From the NCBI GenBank assembly GCA_958399925.1, contig CATXOC010000002.1, positions 1 through 64,000 of the forward strand: a stretch of 64,000 nt of DNA. The letters are read 5' to 3'. Shown here piece after piece: positions 32,040 through 41,373 of this stretch; position 1 is the stretch's first letter, and the number at the start of each line of letters is the position of its first letter. The translations under genes and the position numbers were made by a program. The DNA comes from an uncultured Candidatus Saccharibacteria bacterium (GTDB taxonomy: Bacteria; Patescibacteriota; Saccharimonadia; Saccharimonadales; Saccharimonadaceae). A model generated the notes under the pieces. That model searched no databases and was not told the DNA's origin. It worked only from the letters and a program-made list of their open reading frames with translations.

Positions 32040-35000
32040 CTATGGGTTATCGCGGAGGTAGTCTTCAAAAGTGACGATGTCTCTGTATTTGTCGCTCTGT
32101 TTGACTTCAGGCAAATTTAGGTGAATTATGTGATTCCAGACGCTACGAATTAGCTGCTTGAATTCGTCCATGGCTACGGTGTCAGAATAATCAACCTCCG
32201 GGCGGAACAGATGACTGTCGTCGTGCGTGTCAGGCTCAATAAATTCCAAGGCGCCCGAGACTACGTGGAAACCGGCGTATTCGGCAGAATTCTCGATTAG
32301 CAGCTTGTAGAACATCAGTTGCTGCTGATAACGGCGCGCCTTAGCCTTCTGATAGTCAGACCCTCGCTCAGTGAAATCGTCCATGCCTTTACCGGTTTTA
32401 TAATCGATTACCTGGATTAGCTTGTTCTGACGATCAACTATCATAGCGTCTATTTTACCAGTCAGGCGAATGTCGCCGTCTAGGATGGCTTCTAGTTTTT
32501 GCTCGGCTACCTGCCCTGGCGCAAGGTACTGACCACGTTGATTCATGAACACAGTTAAAGCATGGTCGCCTTTGTCGCGGTAGAATTTGGCATCTTCGGC
32601 TGTTAATACGTAACTATTTTTATCGAAATCCTGATGATAGAAGTCCAATATTTCACCAATATTCATCAAACGATTACCAGCGGCGTTCATGACGTTATGA
32701 ATTTGTTGCATGGTATGGTGAATGGCGTTGCCGAAAATCTGCGCACCAGAAGTACCCTGTGGCACATGTAGCAGATTGCATAGTAGGAAATGCTCTGGAC
32801 CGCCATTCATGACATCTGTAAAAGTATTTAGGTCGGTGGCGGATAGATGGTAATTGGCTAGGCGATTAGCCAGTAAAGCATGCTGATCGGTGTCTCGTCG
32901 CACCATACGATCCATCATGGAGGTCTCTAGCTGCTTGATAGTGTCAACTGTATCGGGTTCTGGTAGCTCGTTGCGCTCAGGGAAACTCAGCAGGTATTCT
33001 AGTTCGTTTAACTGCTTACCGCCTGCGGTGCTGTGACTAGTGATGATTAGTTGTTGTTTGGCGCGCGTCATGGCGACGTACAGCAGTCGCCTACGTTCGT
33101 CATCATCACTACCCGAAGCTTGACCGTAAGGCATATTATGCGGCCAGCCAAGATTACAGTTGCGATTCTTGCACTTGGCGCCCCATTGCTCGCTCTCACC
33201 GTCGATAATAAACACGGTTTCAAACTCTAGCCCCTTCGCACCATGTGCACTCATCAGCTGGACATTGTGCTGGTCGCCATAGCTGGCTGAAGAGTAGATG
33301 GGGATGTTGAGCTCTTTCAAGCGGCTTAGGAAATTCAGAAAATCAACTAGCTTTAGTTCGCGGTCAGGCGCGTAGTCCTTGAGGTGGCGCAGTAATGTAG
33401 TCAGGTCGTTAAGGATGCTTAGGTACTGCAAAGTGTTCTCTTTGAACTTCGCGATATTAAAGTAGTAGTCAAAGAGCGGCGAACGGAAGGCGGCAGTATC
33501 GACTGTTTGTACTAGCTCGTCATCGCTGACTTCCGCTTCGACTACGCCAATTAATTCCAGTAAGACATTATTTAGTGGCGCGTTAACTGAACGTCTAGCG
33601 AGATCCTTCAGCCAGAGGACAAGGCTGCGTGTGGCGGGTCGAGCTTCTAGCTTCTCTAGCCAGCGAGTACCGCGCCCGTTGCATTCTAGGCTGATCTGAT
33701 AAAAATCAGCACGCGACAGACCAAAGGCCTCGCTGGCTATTACTGGCGGCAGGTAGATGTTGATATTGTTGTCGTTGCCACGTGCCATGGCGTCGACTAG
33801 ATGTGCTAAATTGACAACTAGCTGGACTAATGGCGACTCTAGAACATTGCGCTGACGTTCGTAGCTGACTTTGATGTCATATTTAGCAAGGTATGGCGCG
33901 ACGGCTTCGAGACTTTTGTGTTTGCGCCCGATGATAGCGATTTCACCTGGTGCGGCACCGTCGTTGATTAAATCTTTGATAGTGCGTGCGACATAATCGA
34001 ACTCATGCTCGGCAGTCGTAGCGACAACTAGCTGCTGCTTAGCCGTGCCGGGACGGTTGGCGATGAGCTGCTTAGGCGTGCCGTCGACATTTGTTAGGCG
34101 GCTAAGAATACCCTGGCTAACTAGCTCGCTGGACCGCAAAATACCGTCAGCGCTGCGGTAATTATGCTTTAAGTTGATCTGTGTTAGGTTGTGAAAATGC
34201 CGCGCAAATTGCTGGATGTTGGAAATGTCAGCACCCTGGAAACGGTAAATTGCCTGATCGTCATCGCCCACCACCATCAGGTTTGGTGTGTCGTCGTAAT
34301 CGGTCAGCTCGGATAATAGACGCATCTGAGCATCGTTGGTATCCTGAAATTCATCCACCAATACGTACTGATATTGCTCTTGTAGATTGGCCTTTAAATC
34401 TGGGTTGTTATGTATGGCGTTAATGACACTGATAATCATGTCGCCGAAGTCATATAGATTGCGTGCATCCATCTGTACTAAGTACTGCTCGTAGACATCA
34501 GCGGCATATAATAACTTCTCGCTCTTCTTCTGATCTTTTAGGATAAAAATACTTTCGCCATTCCGTGTCGCCTTATCTAGCCATTCACTTTTCCAGGCTG
34601 TGATAGGCTTGGTAGCACTGCGAGCATCTAGTTGTTCGGATTCGTCAAGCGCGGCTCGGAGCGAGCGTGCGACTAACTCGCCCAATTTGGGCTCGTCAGT
34701 AAACTGCAGTGAGGGCTGATTAGCCGCTATATTCTGGGCGACGCCAACTAGATCATAGACAGAATCGAGACGCTTAGCAGTCATTCGTCCAGCAAAGGTA
34801 GTGTTCAGCGCATCATCAATCTGCGTACAGAAATCAAGATTTAGCTGTGCCATCTGGCGGAGCTCATCGGGGCTAACGGCGGCTTTCTTTAGCTCGCCAA
34901 TCATTTTTTGCAGATCACGCAGATAGGTAAATTCGTCTTTGTTGCGTGTGCGTAGTGGATTGTTGAAGGGCAATTTTTGCAGGATATCTTCGATAATCTC

Positions 35001-35372
35001 GGCCTGTGTTAATTCGTCGGCTGACTGATAGTTTGCTCCATTATAAAAATATTCGTTATAGTGACCGATCACCATAGAGCCAAATCCGTGAAAGGTATTG
35101 ATGGTAACCTTGTAGGCGTCGGGTCCAATAATACGCGATAGGCGTTCGGTCATGTTGGTGGCTGCCGCTTCTGTAAAGGTTAAACACAGGATATTGTTTG
35201 GTAAGACATCGGTCTGGCGCAGAATATTGGCAACGCGCATAGACAGTAGCTCGGTTTTACCGGTGCCTGGTCCAGCCACTACCATCACAGGCCCATCAAT
35301 TTGATCGACTGCCGCGCGCTGCTCGGCATTAAGTTTGTTATATCTTGACTCAAATACCCTGTTGTAATCCAT
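32040..35372 (-). CDS. UvrD/PcrA-like helicase with C-terminal RecB-type nuclease
   Basis: 1110 aa, SF1A helicase, AddA-like in layout. Motif Ia/Walker A: AGPGTGKTELLSMRV (34-40). LCLTFTEAAATNMTERL, then Walker B VLVDEFQDTNDAQ, VVGDDDQAIYRFQGAD, LKHNYRS, LMSAHGAKGLEFETVFI and RRLLYVAMTRAKQQL are all present. The C-terminal PD-(D/E)XK nuclease is intact: LTGKIDAMIVD, QVIDYKTGKG, YQQQLMFYKLL. It should unwind and cut DNA ends. The 3' 256 bp are duplicated at 28.4 kb. Leaderless: TGCTATAAT ends 6 nt before the ATG. Confidence 0.93.
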   Translation of the reverse strand: MDYNRVFESRYNKLNAEQRAAVDQIDGPVMVVAGPGTGKTELLSMRVANILRQTDVLPNNILCLTFTEAAATNMTERLSRIIGPDAYKVTINTFHGFGSMVIGHYNEYFYNGANYQSADELTQAEIIEDILQKLPFNNPLRTRNKDEFTYLRDLQKMIGELKKAAVSPDELRQMAQLNLDFCTQIDDALNTTFAGRMTAKRLDSVYDLVGVAQNIAANQPSLQFTDEPKLGELVARSLRAALDESEQLDARSATKPITAWKSEWLDKATRNGESIFILKDQKKSEKLLYAADVYEQYLVQMDARNLYDFGDMIISVINAIHNNPDLKANLQEQYQYVLVDEFQDTNDAQMRLLSELTDYDDTPNLMVVGDDDQAIYRFQGADISNIQQFARHFHNLTQINLKHNYRSADGILRSSELVSQGILSRLTNVDGTPKQLIANRPGTAKQQLVVATTAEHEFDYVARTIKDLINDGAAPGEIAIIGRKHKSLEAVAPYLAKYDIKVSYERQRNVLESPLVQLVVNLAHLVDAMARGNDNNINIYLPPVIASEAFGLSRADFYQISLECNGRGTRWLEKLEARPATRSLVLWLKDLARRSVNAPLNNVLLELIGVVEAEVSDDELVQTVDTAAFRSPLFDYYFNIAKFKENTLQYLSILNDLTTLLRHLKDYAPDRELKLVDFLNFLSRLKELNIPIYSSASYGDQHNVQLMSAHGAKGLEFETVFIIDGESEQWGAKCKNRNCNLGWPHNMPYGQASGSDDDERRRLLYVAMTRAKQQLIITSHSTAGGKQLNELEYLLSFPERNELPEPDTVDTIKQLETSMMDRMVRRDTDQHALLANRLANYHLSATDLNTFTDVMNGGPEHFLLCNLLHVPQGTSGAQIFGNAIHHTMQQIHNVMNAAGNRLMNIGEILDFYHQDFDKNSYVLTAEDAKFYRDKGDHALTVFMNQRGQYLAPGQVAEQKLEAILDGDIRLTGKIDAMIVDRQNKLIQVIDYKTGKGMDDFTERGSDYQKAKARRYQQQLMFYKLLIENSAEYAGFHVVSGALEFIEPDTHDDSHLFRPEVDYSDTVAMDEFKQLIRSVWNHIIHLNLPEVKQSDKYRDIVTFEDYLRDNP
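32074..32329. repeat. 256-bp direct repeat bounding the island, right copy
   Basis: Lies within the 3' end of the helicase-nuclease gene and is identical to 28427-28682. Confidence 0.92.
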
Positions 35373-35392
35373 GGGTATATTATAGCAAAAAG

Positions 35393-36547
35393 TTATTTAT
35401 TGCTGTCGGTGGTGGCGTTGGCTAACTTAACCATTTCAGCCTCGGCGGCCTTTTGGGTCGGGCGGCGGCGATGGGTAGTTGGCTTCTTGGCGGTCTTCTT
35501 GGTTTCGAACCTACCGGCGCTTTGCGCCACCTCCCTTTGCGAAAGGGAGGTATTAGATGTATGCTTGGTCGTCTCCCCTTGCGAAGGGGAGGTATTAGAT
35601 GTAGACGTACGCTTGGTCGTCTCTGTCTGCGAAAGGGAGGTAGGCTTAGGGGTGCTAGCGACGCTGGATAGGGTTGCTTGCGAATGAGTGGAGCTCTGGG
35701 TGGCTTTTAGTTGGTCAGAGTGAAACGCTGGAGCTGATTTAATTTTAGCGCTAGCGGTTTTGTCTTTGCGGCTGGCGCGGATAGTTTTGACAGCCTTGAC
35801 AGTCTTGGCGCTGGTATGGCCAGTGCCCTTACTGCTCTTGGTTTCGACCTTCTTGGCGAACATCATGCGGCCAGCTTCGGTCTGTAGCGAGCGTATAATT
35901 TCGACTTTAACTTTCTGACCGATCAGGTTTTTGCAGTCTTCGACCACTACCATTGTGCCATCGTTTAGATAACCAACAGCTTGATCGCGGTTGGCGCCTT
36001 GTTGAATTAGTTCAATTTCAACACGATCACCAGGTAGGTACTGGGCACGCATCACCTGCGCAATTTCGTTGACGTTGATCACTGGCACATCCATCACCTT
36101 GGCTACACGATTCAGATTGAAGTCTGTTGTGGCGATAGATGCGTCGTAATTTTTGGCGAGGTCTAACAGGCGCTCGTCTACGCCGCCGTGGCCGACTCGA
36201 CCATCATTAACGATGGCTACACTAACGCTATCCATGGCCTTTAGGACACGCACGTTCTCTAGACCCTTGCGGGCACGAACGCGTTTCTCGTGGTCGGCTT
36301 TATCGGCTAATAACTGCATTTCGACAACCACGCTACGTGGTACGATTATCTCGGCGGTAATAATGCCAGTTTTGGCCAGGTCGACAATGCGGCCGTCCAT
36401 TAATGCGCAGCTATCTAGTAGCATGCTACCGCGCGCGACCTTTAGCTGACGCTGGCGCAATTTCATAACTGTTAGATAGGTTGCTTCGATTAATACAATT
36501 GTACAGATAACACAGGTAGCAACTGCCACCCAATTAAAATTTTGCAT
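35393..36547 (-). CDS. Membrane PIN-TRAM protein (YacL-like)
   Basis: 384 aa. One N-terminal transmembrane helix (about 6-27), a PIN nuclease domain with acidic residues D45 (LLDSCALMDGRI), E76 and a late Asp pair (SIATTDFNLNRVA), then a TRAM domain (GDRVEIELIQQGANRDQAVG, LIGQKVKVEIIRSLQT). The last ~150 residues are basic, Ser/Thr/Lys-rich and disordered. They contain three in-frame copies of a palindromic DNA repeat (35529-35641). AAAGGA lies before the ATG and TATAAT about 25 nt further. PIN-TRAM proteins of this type may be RNases; the exact role is unknown. Confidence 0.88.
   Translation of the reverse strand: MQNFNWVAVATCVICTIVLIEATYLTVMKLRQRQLKVARGSMLLDSCALMDGRIVDLAKTGIITAEIIVPRSVVVEMQLLADKADHEKRVRARKGLENVRVLKAMDSVSVAIVNDGRVGHGGVDERLLDLAKNYDASIATTDFNLNRVAKVMDVPVINVNEIAQVMRAQYLPGDRVEIELIQQGANRDQAVGYLNDGTMVVVEDCKNLIGQKVKVEIIRSLQTEAGRMMFAKKVETKSSKGTGHTSAKTVKAVKTIRASRKDKTASAKIKSAPAFHSDQLKATQSSTHSQATLSSVASTPKPTSLSQTETTKRTSTSNTSPSQGETTKHTSNTSLSQREVAQSAGRFETKKTAKKPTTHRRRPTQKAAEAEMVKLANATTDSNK
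35529..35641. repeat. In-frame palindromic repeats inside the PIN-TRAM gene
   Basis: CTCCCTTTGCGAAAGGGAG, CTCCCCTTGCGAAGGGGAG and a decayed third copy TCTGCGAAAGGGAGG, each followed by ATTAGATGTA- or GGCTTA-like spacers and TTGGTCGTCTC. Spacings (42 and 48 bp) are multiples of three, so the frame is kept. They encode SLSQREVAQ/SPSQGETTKHT-like segments. Confidence 0.7.
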
Positions 36548-36627
36548 AATAAATAATTCCTTTCGCCAGCCATTATATCACATCTGATGACTACGGGGGT
36601 ACTGTGGTGATATGGTATAATTTAGAC

Positions 36628-37026
36628 ATGGACAAAGAGATTCTGGAACACCAAAAATACATAAATAGTGAACTGAAACGAATTGGCAAGCTAACAAGTG
36701 CGCGGCAACGCGACGATTTGGCTTTGCTAGCTGGTTATAACGATGCGATGATCCGTAATTTTCAGCATGAACGCCAGATCCATCTGATGGTAACTTTCTT
36801 CTTTGCCTTGATTGCAATCGGTTCTTGGATAGCTTTACTAATGTGGCTGCTGACGGTTGGCGGCGAATGGGATGTGGTTACGTTACTGCTGACTATTTTG
36901 ACCCTAATGCTCACAATACTCGAAGCTTGTTATGTGCGTTTCTATTATCATTTAGAGAATTGGACGCAGCGATTGTATGTTTTAACGACGAAAATTCTAA
37001 AAGCGCGTCAGTCTGTGATAGAATAA
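36628..37026 (+). CDS. Two-pass membrane protein
   Basis: 132 aa. Two hydrophobic helices at about 54-75 (VTFFFALIAIGSWIALLMWL) and 84-104 (VVTLLLTILTLMLTILEACY), linked by a short loop, with an N-terminal coiled cytosolic part. Not recognised. The frame is open from 36604, but TGGTATAAT ends 6 nt before the ATG at 36628, a textbook leaderless start. The next gene follows after 4 nt, so they form an operon. Confidence 0.7.
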   Translation: MDKEILEHQKYINSELKRIGKLTSARQRDDLALLAGYNDAMIRNFQHERQIHLMVTFFFALIAIGSWIALLMWLLTVGGEWDVVTLLLTILTLMLTILEACYVRFYYHLENWTQRLYVLTTKILKARQSVIE

Positions 37027-37030
37027 GCAT

Positions 37031-37783
37031 ATGCAAAAGAGTGCGCCCACAAAGAGTCGTAACGAGCAAATTGGCGAAGTGGTGATTTCGTCAATTACGC
37101 GACAGCCCAAGCGGCGATTGATCGAGGCTATACCGACGGAGTATGAAACCAATTGGCGTAGTTGGAAGTTCTGGCGCAACGCTTTTATTATCTATTGGGT
37201 CGGCTCGTTGATTGGCCATTTATTGGAGCTTGGTTGGGTCAACCTGCCTCTACTAGTGGGTAACCCGCCTACCAATGTCTTGCCTGTATTTGTAGTGGCT
37301 GCACCATACGGCTTGGGTGCGCTGGGGCTGATTTGGATTCTCAGCTCATCGGTTAAGCGCGGTAGAATTACAGCCTTTCAAGTGTTTCTACTGAGCGTCG
37401 TTATCGGCGGCGTGGTAGAGTTTGCCTGCGCTGCGGCTATTGTATCTGTATTGGGCTACAACCCCTACTGGGACTATAGTACAGAGCCGTTTAATCTAAT
37501 GGGTTATATCTGTCTAAAGAACTGTCTGGCTTTTGGTTTGGCGTCACTGCCGTGTGTTTACTGGGTGCTGCCAATCTTGAATAACCAGATTCGTTGGCTT
37601 GATCGGCATTATCAGAAATTACTGAACGTTGCGACTTTGATTGTTTTTACACTGTACGTGATTATTCAGATAATGGTAATGTCTGGTAATCCGCCAGCTA
37701 AGGTGTTTCACCTAGATAGACCATATTTTGATCCAGCCAACGTCTGCCAGAACAAACTCCCCTGTCCGCCACCGAAGCACTAG
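37031..37783 (+). CDS. CmpB-like (putative ABC-transporter type IV) membrane protein
   Basis: 250 aa, about six transmembrane helices. It matches the pattern of the CmpB/ABC-transporter type IV family (PF06541): an early helix with a Gly-Glu pair (GSLIGHLLELGWV), PYGLGALGLIW, VEFACAAAIVSVLG and the hallmark NPYWDYSTEPFNLMGYICLK. Transport activity in this family is not proven. A Pro/Cys-rich tail (NKLPCPPPKH) ends the protein. Second gene of a two-gene operon. Confidence 0.72.
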   Translation: MQKSAPTKSRNEQIGEVVISSITRQPKRRLIEAIPTEYETNWRSWKFWRNAFIIYWVGSLIGHLLELGWVNLPLLVGNPPTNVLPVFVVAAPYGLGALGLIWILSSSVKRGRITAFQVFLLSVVIGGVVEFACAAAIVSVLGYNPYWDYSTEPFNLMGYICLKNCLAFGLASLPCVYWVLPILNNQIRWLDRHYQKLLNVATLIVFTLYVIIQIMVMSGNPPAKVFHLDRPYFDPANVCQNKLPCPPPKH

Positions 37784-37821
37784 CAATTTTATAGTGGATT
37801 CGCCTGTGGTAGTATGTTGAT

Positions 37822-38634
37822 ATGGAAAAGTATAATGGTGTTGGTGAAGGCGACAACGACCAACAGTCTGAGTCATGGCAAATAGATAGCGGTAATGAAG
37901 ACATGGAATTTGACCAGGCGATGTATCCAGTATCGTCAGTCCCTTCCTTGGAAGTGCCTAAACACTTATTTCGTCATTTTATTAAGGATATGCCTACTGA
38001 TACAGTGTACTGGCTTGATCCAGATGAAAATGATGAGGATGACATTTGGAGCGACGACACGTACAACAACGTATTTGTAGATAAATCACAGCACTTATAT
38101 CTGGATGGCAACAAAGAGCTGCACAATGAGATGACTAGGCCGAAATCGCTAATTGGTAAAATAGGTGTAATGGCTGTGTGTGCACTTGAGTCGGAAATTA
38201 AAGGTGATTCAAAACTTATATATCTGGCAGATTTACGTTTTATTGGCAGGGATTCTCTGTCTCAAGACGACATCGAGGATGCGCCGGACGATCAAGAAGA
38301 GGCTAATGACTATTATCGCTGGAAGAATGAGCTACGGCAAGTTCAAGGTTTTATTACGCGGAGCGACATACCTTCAGAGTATGACGACAACTTACCTGAA
38401 GCTAGGATTGCAGACTTGCGCTATGACAAATATTATGATGGCGCTGAAGCTAACATAATTCCATCCGCGCTGGATCAGCTAGCTGACAAGTCAAATCGCT
38501 TGGCTGACTATATAGCTGATGATAAAGAGAATGAGGCGGAATCTGAGGATGCAGAAAGTCCAAGTCCTATATTATCTGGTAATGGTCTTACCGCCACTGA
38601 TTTGGCTAAATTTAGGCAAAGCAATAGTAGATAA
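37822..38634 (+). CDS. Very acidic hypothetical protein
   Basis: 270 aa, about a quarter Asp/Glu, not recognised. No signal peptide or membrane segment. The middle IGVMAVCALESEIKGDSKLI and IYLADLRFIGRDSL looks folded; both ends are acidic and disordered. Leaderless: TGGTAGTAT ends 6 nt before the ATG. A GATATA microsatellite and a strong terminator follow. Confidence 0.62.
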   Translation: MEKYNGVGEGDNDQQSESWQIDSGNEDMEFDQAMYPVSSVPSLEVPKHLFRHFIKDMPTDTVYWLDPDENDEDDIWSDDTYNNVFVDKSQHLYLDGNKELHNEMTRPKSLIGKIGVMAVCALESEIKGDSKLIYLADLRFIGRDSLSQDDIEDAPDDQEEANDYYRWKNELRQVQGFITRSDIPSEYDDNLPEARIADLRYDKYYDGAEANIIPSALDQLADKSNRLADYIADDKENEAESEDAESPSPILSGNGLTATDLAKFRQSNSR

Positions 38635-38693
38635 ATAGAAATAATAGTAAATAATAGTAGAATAAAGCAAATACAATACGAGTATATTGTAAA

Positions 38694-38717
38694 GATATAG
38701 ATATAGATATAGATATA
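38694..38717. repeat. GATATA microsatellite (4 units)
   Basis: Four perfect tandem copies of GATATA between the acidic gene and its terminator. It is outside any reading frame. Confidence 0.85.
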
Positions 38718-38747
38718 CCCCGACCATTTGTTGGTCGGGGTGTTTTA
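38718..38747 (+). terminator. Rho-independent terminator
   Basis: CCCCGACCA-TTTGT-TGGTCGGGG followed by TGTTTTA: a perfect 9-bp GC-rich stem. Confidence 0.88.
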
Positions 38748-38806
38748 GTAGAGCAAGACTGATCTGATTAGAGCGTTCTTTTATGCTTGCGTTTGTAGAC
38801 TTTTGC

Positions 38807-39460
38807 TCATAGTGTCAAGTTGACGAGTTGAGTCTGAAGCCTATTAATCTTTTCATCGTAAATTAGATTAATTTCGCGAGAATCGCGAATTAGACCAGTT
38901 TCGACTAATTGTAATAGCTGATCCCAACTAATCCAAGCATATTGGATGCGCTCGTCGTCATCTAAGTCCTGACCAACAATTGTGAATTGATGTAGTTTGA
39001 TTCGATATAAGTGTGCTAGCTCATCAGTCATATTCTCGGATGATGTGATGCCTAGCGGTGTGCTAATCTCGTAATTGGTGTCTTCGGTGACTTCTATGCC
39101 GGTTTCTTCTTTTAGCTCGCGGTATGCAGCGCGATGCTGATTTTCACCGTCTTCGATGCAACCAGCGGGAAACCCGATTGCAACCATGTCAACACCGGCA
39201 CGATATTCGCGTGTGACTAGGAATCTTTCGCCGTCCTCTCTGTTGGTACTAACTAGCATAATGACGACGGGCTTGTGTTTAATGACGTCACGTTGAATAG
39301 CGGACTTTCCGTCATTCAATTGAATTACACATTGCCAGATTGTCATTGTAGAATTACTAGCCAGTTGTTGGGCGGTCATTCCGGTTACCCTAGGAATCTC
39401 GTCGCCGTTCCATTCAATAGAATCTAGTACCTTGTCCTGCTCTTTGCTATATTGACTCAT
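38807..39460 (-). CDS. Nudix hydrolase
   Basis: 217 aa. The Nudix box is complete: GFPAGCIEDGENQHRAAYRE followed by LKEETGI (G-x5-E-x7-REUxEExGU). The layout, with about 90 residues before the box, resembles ADP-ribose or nucleoside-diphosphate-sugar pyrophosphatases, but the substrate cannot be told. A Shine-Dalgarno GAAGGAAC lies just upstream. Monocistronic. Confidence 0.9.
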   Translation of the reverse strand: MSQYSKEQDKVLDSIEWNGDEIPRVTGMTAQQLASNSTMTIWQCVIQLNDGKSAIQRDVIKHKPVVIMLVSTNREDGERFLVTREYRAGVDMVAIGFPAGCIEDGENQHRAAYRELKEETGIEVTEDTNYEISTPLGITSSENMTDELAHLYRIKLHQFTIVGQDLDDDERIQYAWISWDQLLQLVETGLIRDSREINLIYDEKINRLQTQLVNLTL

Positions 39461-39580
39461 GATGTTCCTTCTTGCATTGATCTGAGTAATATCGTGATTA
39501 TTATAACACGTAATAATAAACAGAACAAGGGTTTACACCTGTAAACCCTTGCAAAGTTTACATGTCAGTACGAGTGCTGG

Positions 39581-39961
39581 CTATTTTCGACGTAGACTGC
39601 GCTTAAGTTTGGCTACCCAGCCACCAGTGCGTACACCGTCGTTACGACGTTCGGTCTTATAGCGTCGGATCTGTCCACGTAACTTTTCTTCGACAATATC
39701 AATTGCAGCTAGCGCATTAGGTGCAGTATCAGATGCTGACAGCGTCTTGTCAGGCAGCGTTAATGTGGCATCTATCTGATATTTATTGTCATTCTTCTGA
39801 TTAATCATCGTTACTTTGACTGCGGCAAATGCTGACTCGCGACCACGACGTGGAATGTAGTCAATTAGCTTTTCACACTTCTTGGTGATGTAATTTTGCT
39901 CGCGATCGGTAATGTCGTAATTAGTACCGGAAATCTCGACATTAAGGCGTTTTTCACTCAT
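39581..39961 (-). CDS. hpf: Ribosome hibernation promoting factor, short form
   Basis: 126 aa, HPF/YfiA family, short type without the C-terminal dimerisation domain. Pattern: LNVEISGTNYDITDREQNYI, KKCEKLIDYI, AAVKVTMINQKNDNKYQIDA, TLTLPDKTLSASDTAPNALA and AIDIVEEKLRGQIRRYK. A basic extension follows (RRNDGVRTGGWVAKLKRSLR). It binds the 30S subunit and blocks translation in quiescence. AGGAGGT lies 7 nt before the ATG. A hairpin at 39527-39550 follows. Confidence 0.93.
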   Translation of the reverse strand: MSEKRLNVEISGTNYDITDREQNYITKKCEKLIDYIPRRGRESAFAAVKVTMINQKNDNKYQIDATLTLPDKTLSASDTAPNALAAIDIVEEKLRGQIRRYKTERRNDGVRTGGWVAKLKRSLRRK

Positions 39962-39994
39962 GGGAATACCTCCTATTCTTATGAATCTATTTTA

Positions 39995-41239
39995 CTATAA
40001 TTCGGTCTTTTCGCCTAGATATGGGCGCAGGGCTTCTGGAACAGTCAACTTGCCACCCACGGTAGCGTAGTTCTCAATTACAGCAACCAAAGTGCGTGCC
40101 AAGCTAATTGCAGTACCGTTCAACGTATGAACGTTTTCGATCGTGCCGTCAGTTAGACGCACGCGAGTGTTAACGGTGTTTGCCTGAAAATCTGTACAGT
40201 TACTACAGCTAGTTAGCTCGCGATATGTCTGGTCAGCTGGACTCCAATACTCAATATCGTATTTCTTAGCAGCCGGAGCACCGAGGTCACCTGCAGCGAT
40301 GTTAATTACACGATACGGAATATTCAGCTCCTGCCAAATCTCTTCTTCGATACCACGTAGCTTCTCGTGTACCTCGCGGCTCTGCTCTGGCAAGGTGAAG
40401 GCGTACATTTCTAGTTTGTTGAACTGGTGTACACGGAACAAACCACGAGTGTGCTTGCCAGCAGCGCCTGCTTCCTTGCGGTAGCACGGGCTGTATCCGG
40501 CGTAGAACATCGGTAAATCCTTGGCGTCTAGAATTTCGTCCATGTGATAACCAGTAATCGACATTTCTGCGGTGGCGATTAAGCCTAGGTCTTCATTTTC
40601 AATATAGTATTCATCGGATTGACTAGAGGTGCGTGGAGCGAATCCAGTGCCAGTCAATACGCGACCACTGACCATGTGTGGCACAGTCATGAATGTAAAG
40701 CCCTTCTCGGTTACCTTGTGAATGCCGAATTGCAACAAGGCGTTTTCTAGCAGCGCTAGCTCGTTCTTTAGATAGTAGAACTTAGCACCAGCAACCTTTG
40801 CGCCACGCTCAAAATCGACCCAGCCACGTGATACAGCATAGTCTAGGTGGTCGACACCACTAGCCTTTTTTTCGCCCCAGTATTTAATCGGCACGCTGTC
40901 TTCTTCGCCGCCCATCGGAACGTCGTCAAAGATGATGTTTGGCACATGGCTGATCAGCTCGGTTAGCTCGCTACCGATAGCCTTTAACTTGGCTTCGTCG
41001 TCGGCCAGTTCTGTTTTAATAGCCTTGCCCTTCTCGATTAGTTCAGGTGTCGGCTTGCCGCCTTTCATTTGCGCAGCGATTTCGTTACGCTGAGCGCGCT
41101 TTTGATCGACTGTCTGACCTAGCGCACGCTTCTGCTCATCCAATTCTAGGATGCGCTTTAGTTCAATTTTGTACCCCTTCGCGTCGGCGGACTTTTGCAC
41201 CTGATCCGCATGCTCGCGAATAAACTTCATTGTTAGCAT
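39995..41239 (-). CDS. serS: Seryl-tRNA synthetase
   Basis: 414 aa, class II. The N-terminal coiled-coil arm that binds tRNA-Ser is at about 25-100 (LDEQKRALGQTVDQKRAQRN). Motif 2: FRVHQFNKLEMYAFT; TSQSDEYYIENEDLGLIATA; motif 3 LNGTAISLARTLVAVIENY. SCSNCTDFQANTVNTR is the Ser-site region. Two starts are possible: ATG 41239 follows TGATAAACT by 6 nt, which fits the leaderless rule here, and ATG 41230 begins MKFIREHADQV as in most SerRS. Confidence 0.97.
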   Translation of the reverse strand: MLTMKFIREHADQVQKSADAKGYKIELKRILELDEQKRALGQTVDQKRAQRNEIAAQMKGGKPTPELIEKGKAIKTELADDEAKLKAIGSELTELISHVPNIIFDDVPMGGEEDSVPIKYWGEKKASGVDHLDYAVSRGWVDFERGAKVAGAKFYYLKNELALLENALLQFGIHKVTEKGFTFMTVPHMVSGRVLTGTGFAPRTSSQSDEYYIENEDLGLIATAEMSITGYHMDEILDAKDLPMFYAGYSPCYRKEAGAAGKHTRGLFRVHQFNKLEMYAFTLPEQSREVHEKLRGIEEEIWQELNIPYRVINIAAGDLGAPAAKKYDIEYWSPADQTYRELTSCSNCTDFQANTVNTRVRLTDGTIENVHTLNGTAISLARTLVAVIENYATVGGKLTVPEALRPYLGEKTEL

Positions 41240-41373
41240 GATTCTAGTTTATCACATCTGGCCTAGTTACGACGCACGATTTACGACGCCTTTGGCTGCA
41301 AAGCCAGCAGAAGACATTGCTGAGTGCGTAAAAGTGTTGAAATAGCGCCAGATCCATGGTATTATTAAATACC

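Noticed and set aside
35400..35687. Plus-strand frames opposite the PIN-TRAM tail
   Set aside because: They are shadows of the palindromic repeats on the coding strand; the minus frame has a clear domain structure.
41356..41373. ATG 41356 as start of the FUSC-like gene
   Set aside because: This ATG overlaps the extended -10 TGGTATTAT, so it would not be in the transcript; the GTG at 41374 fits better.
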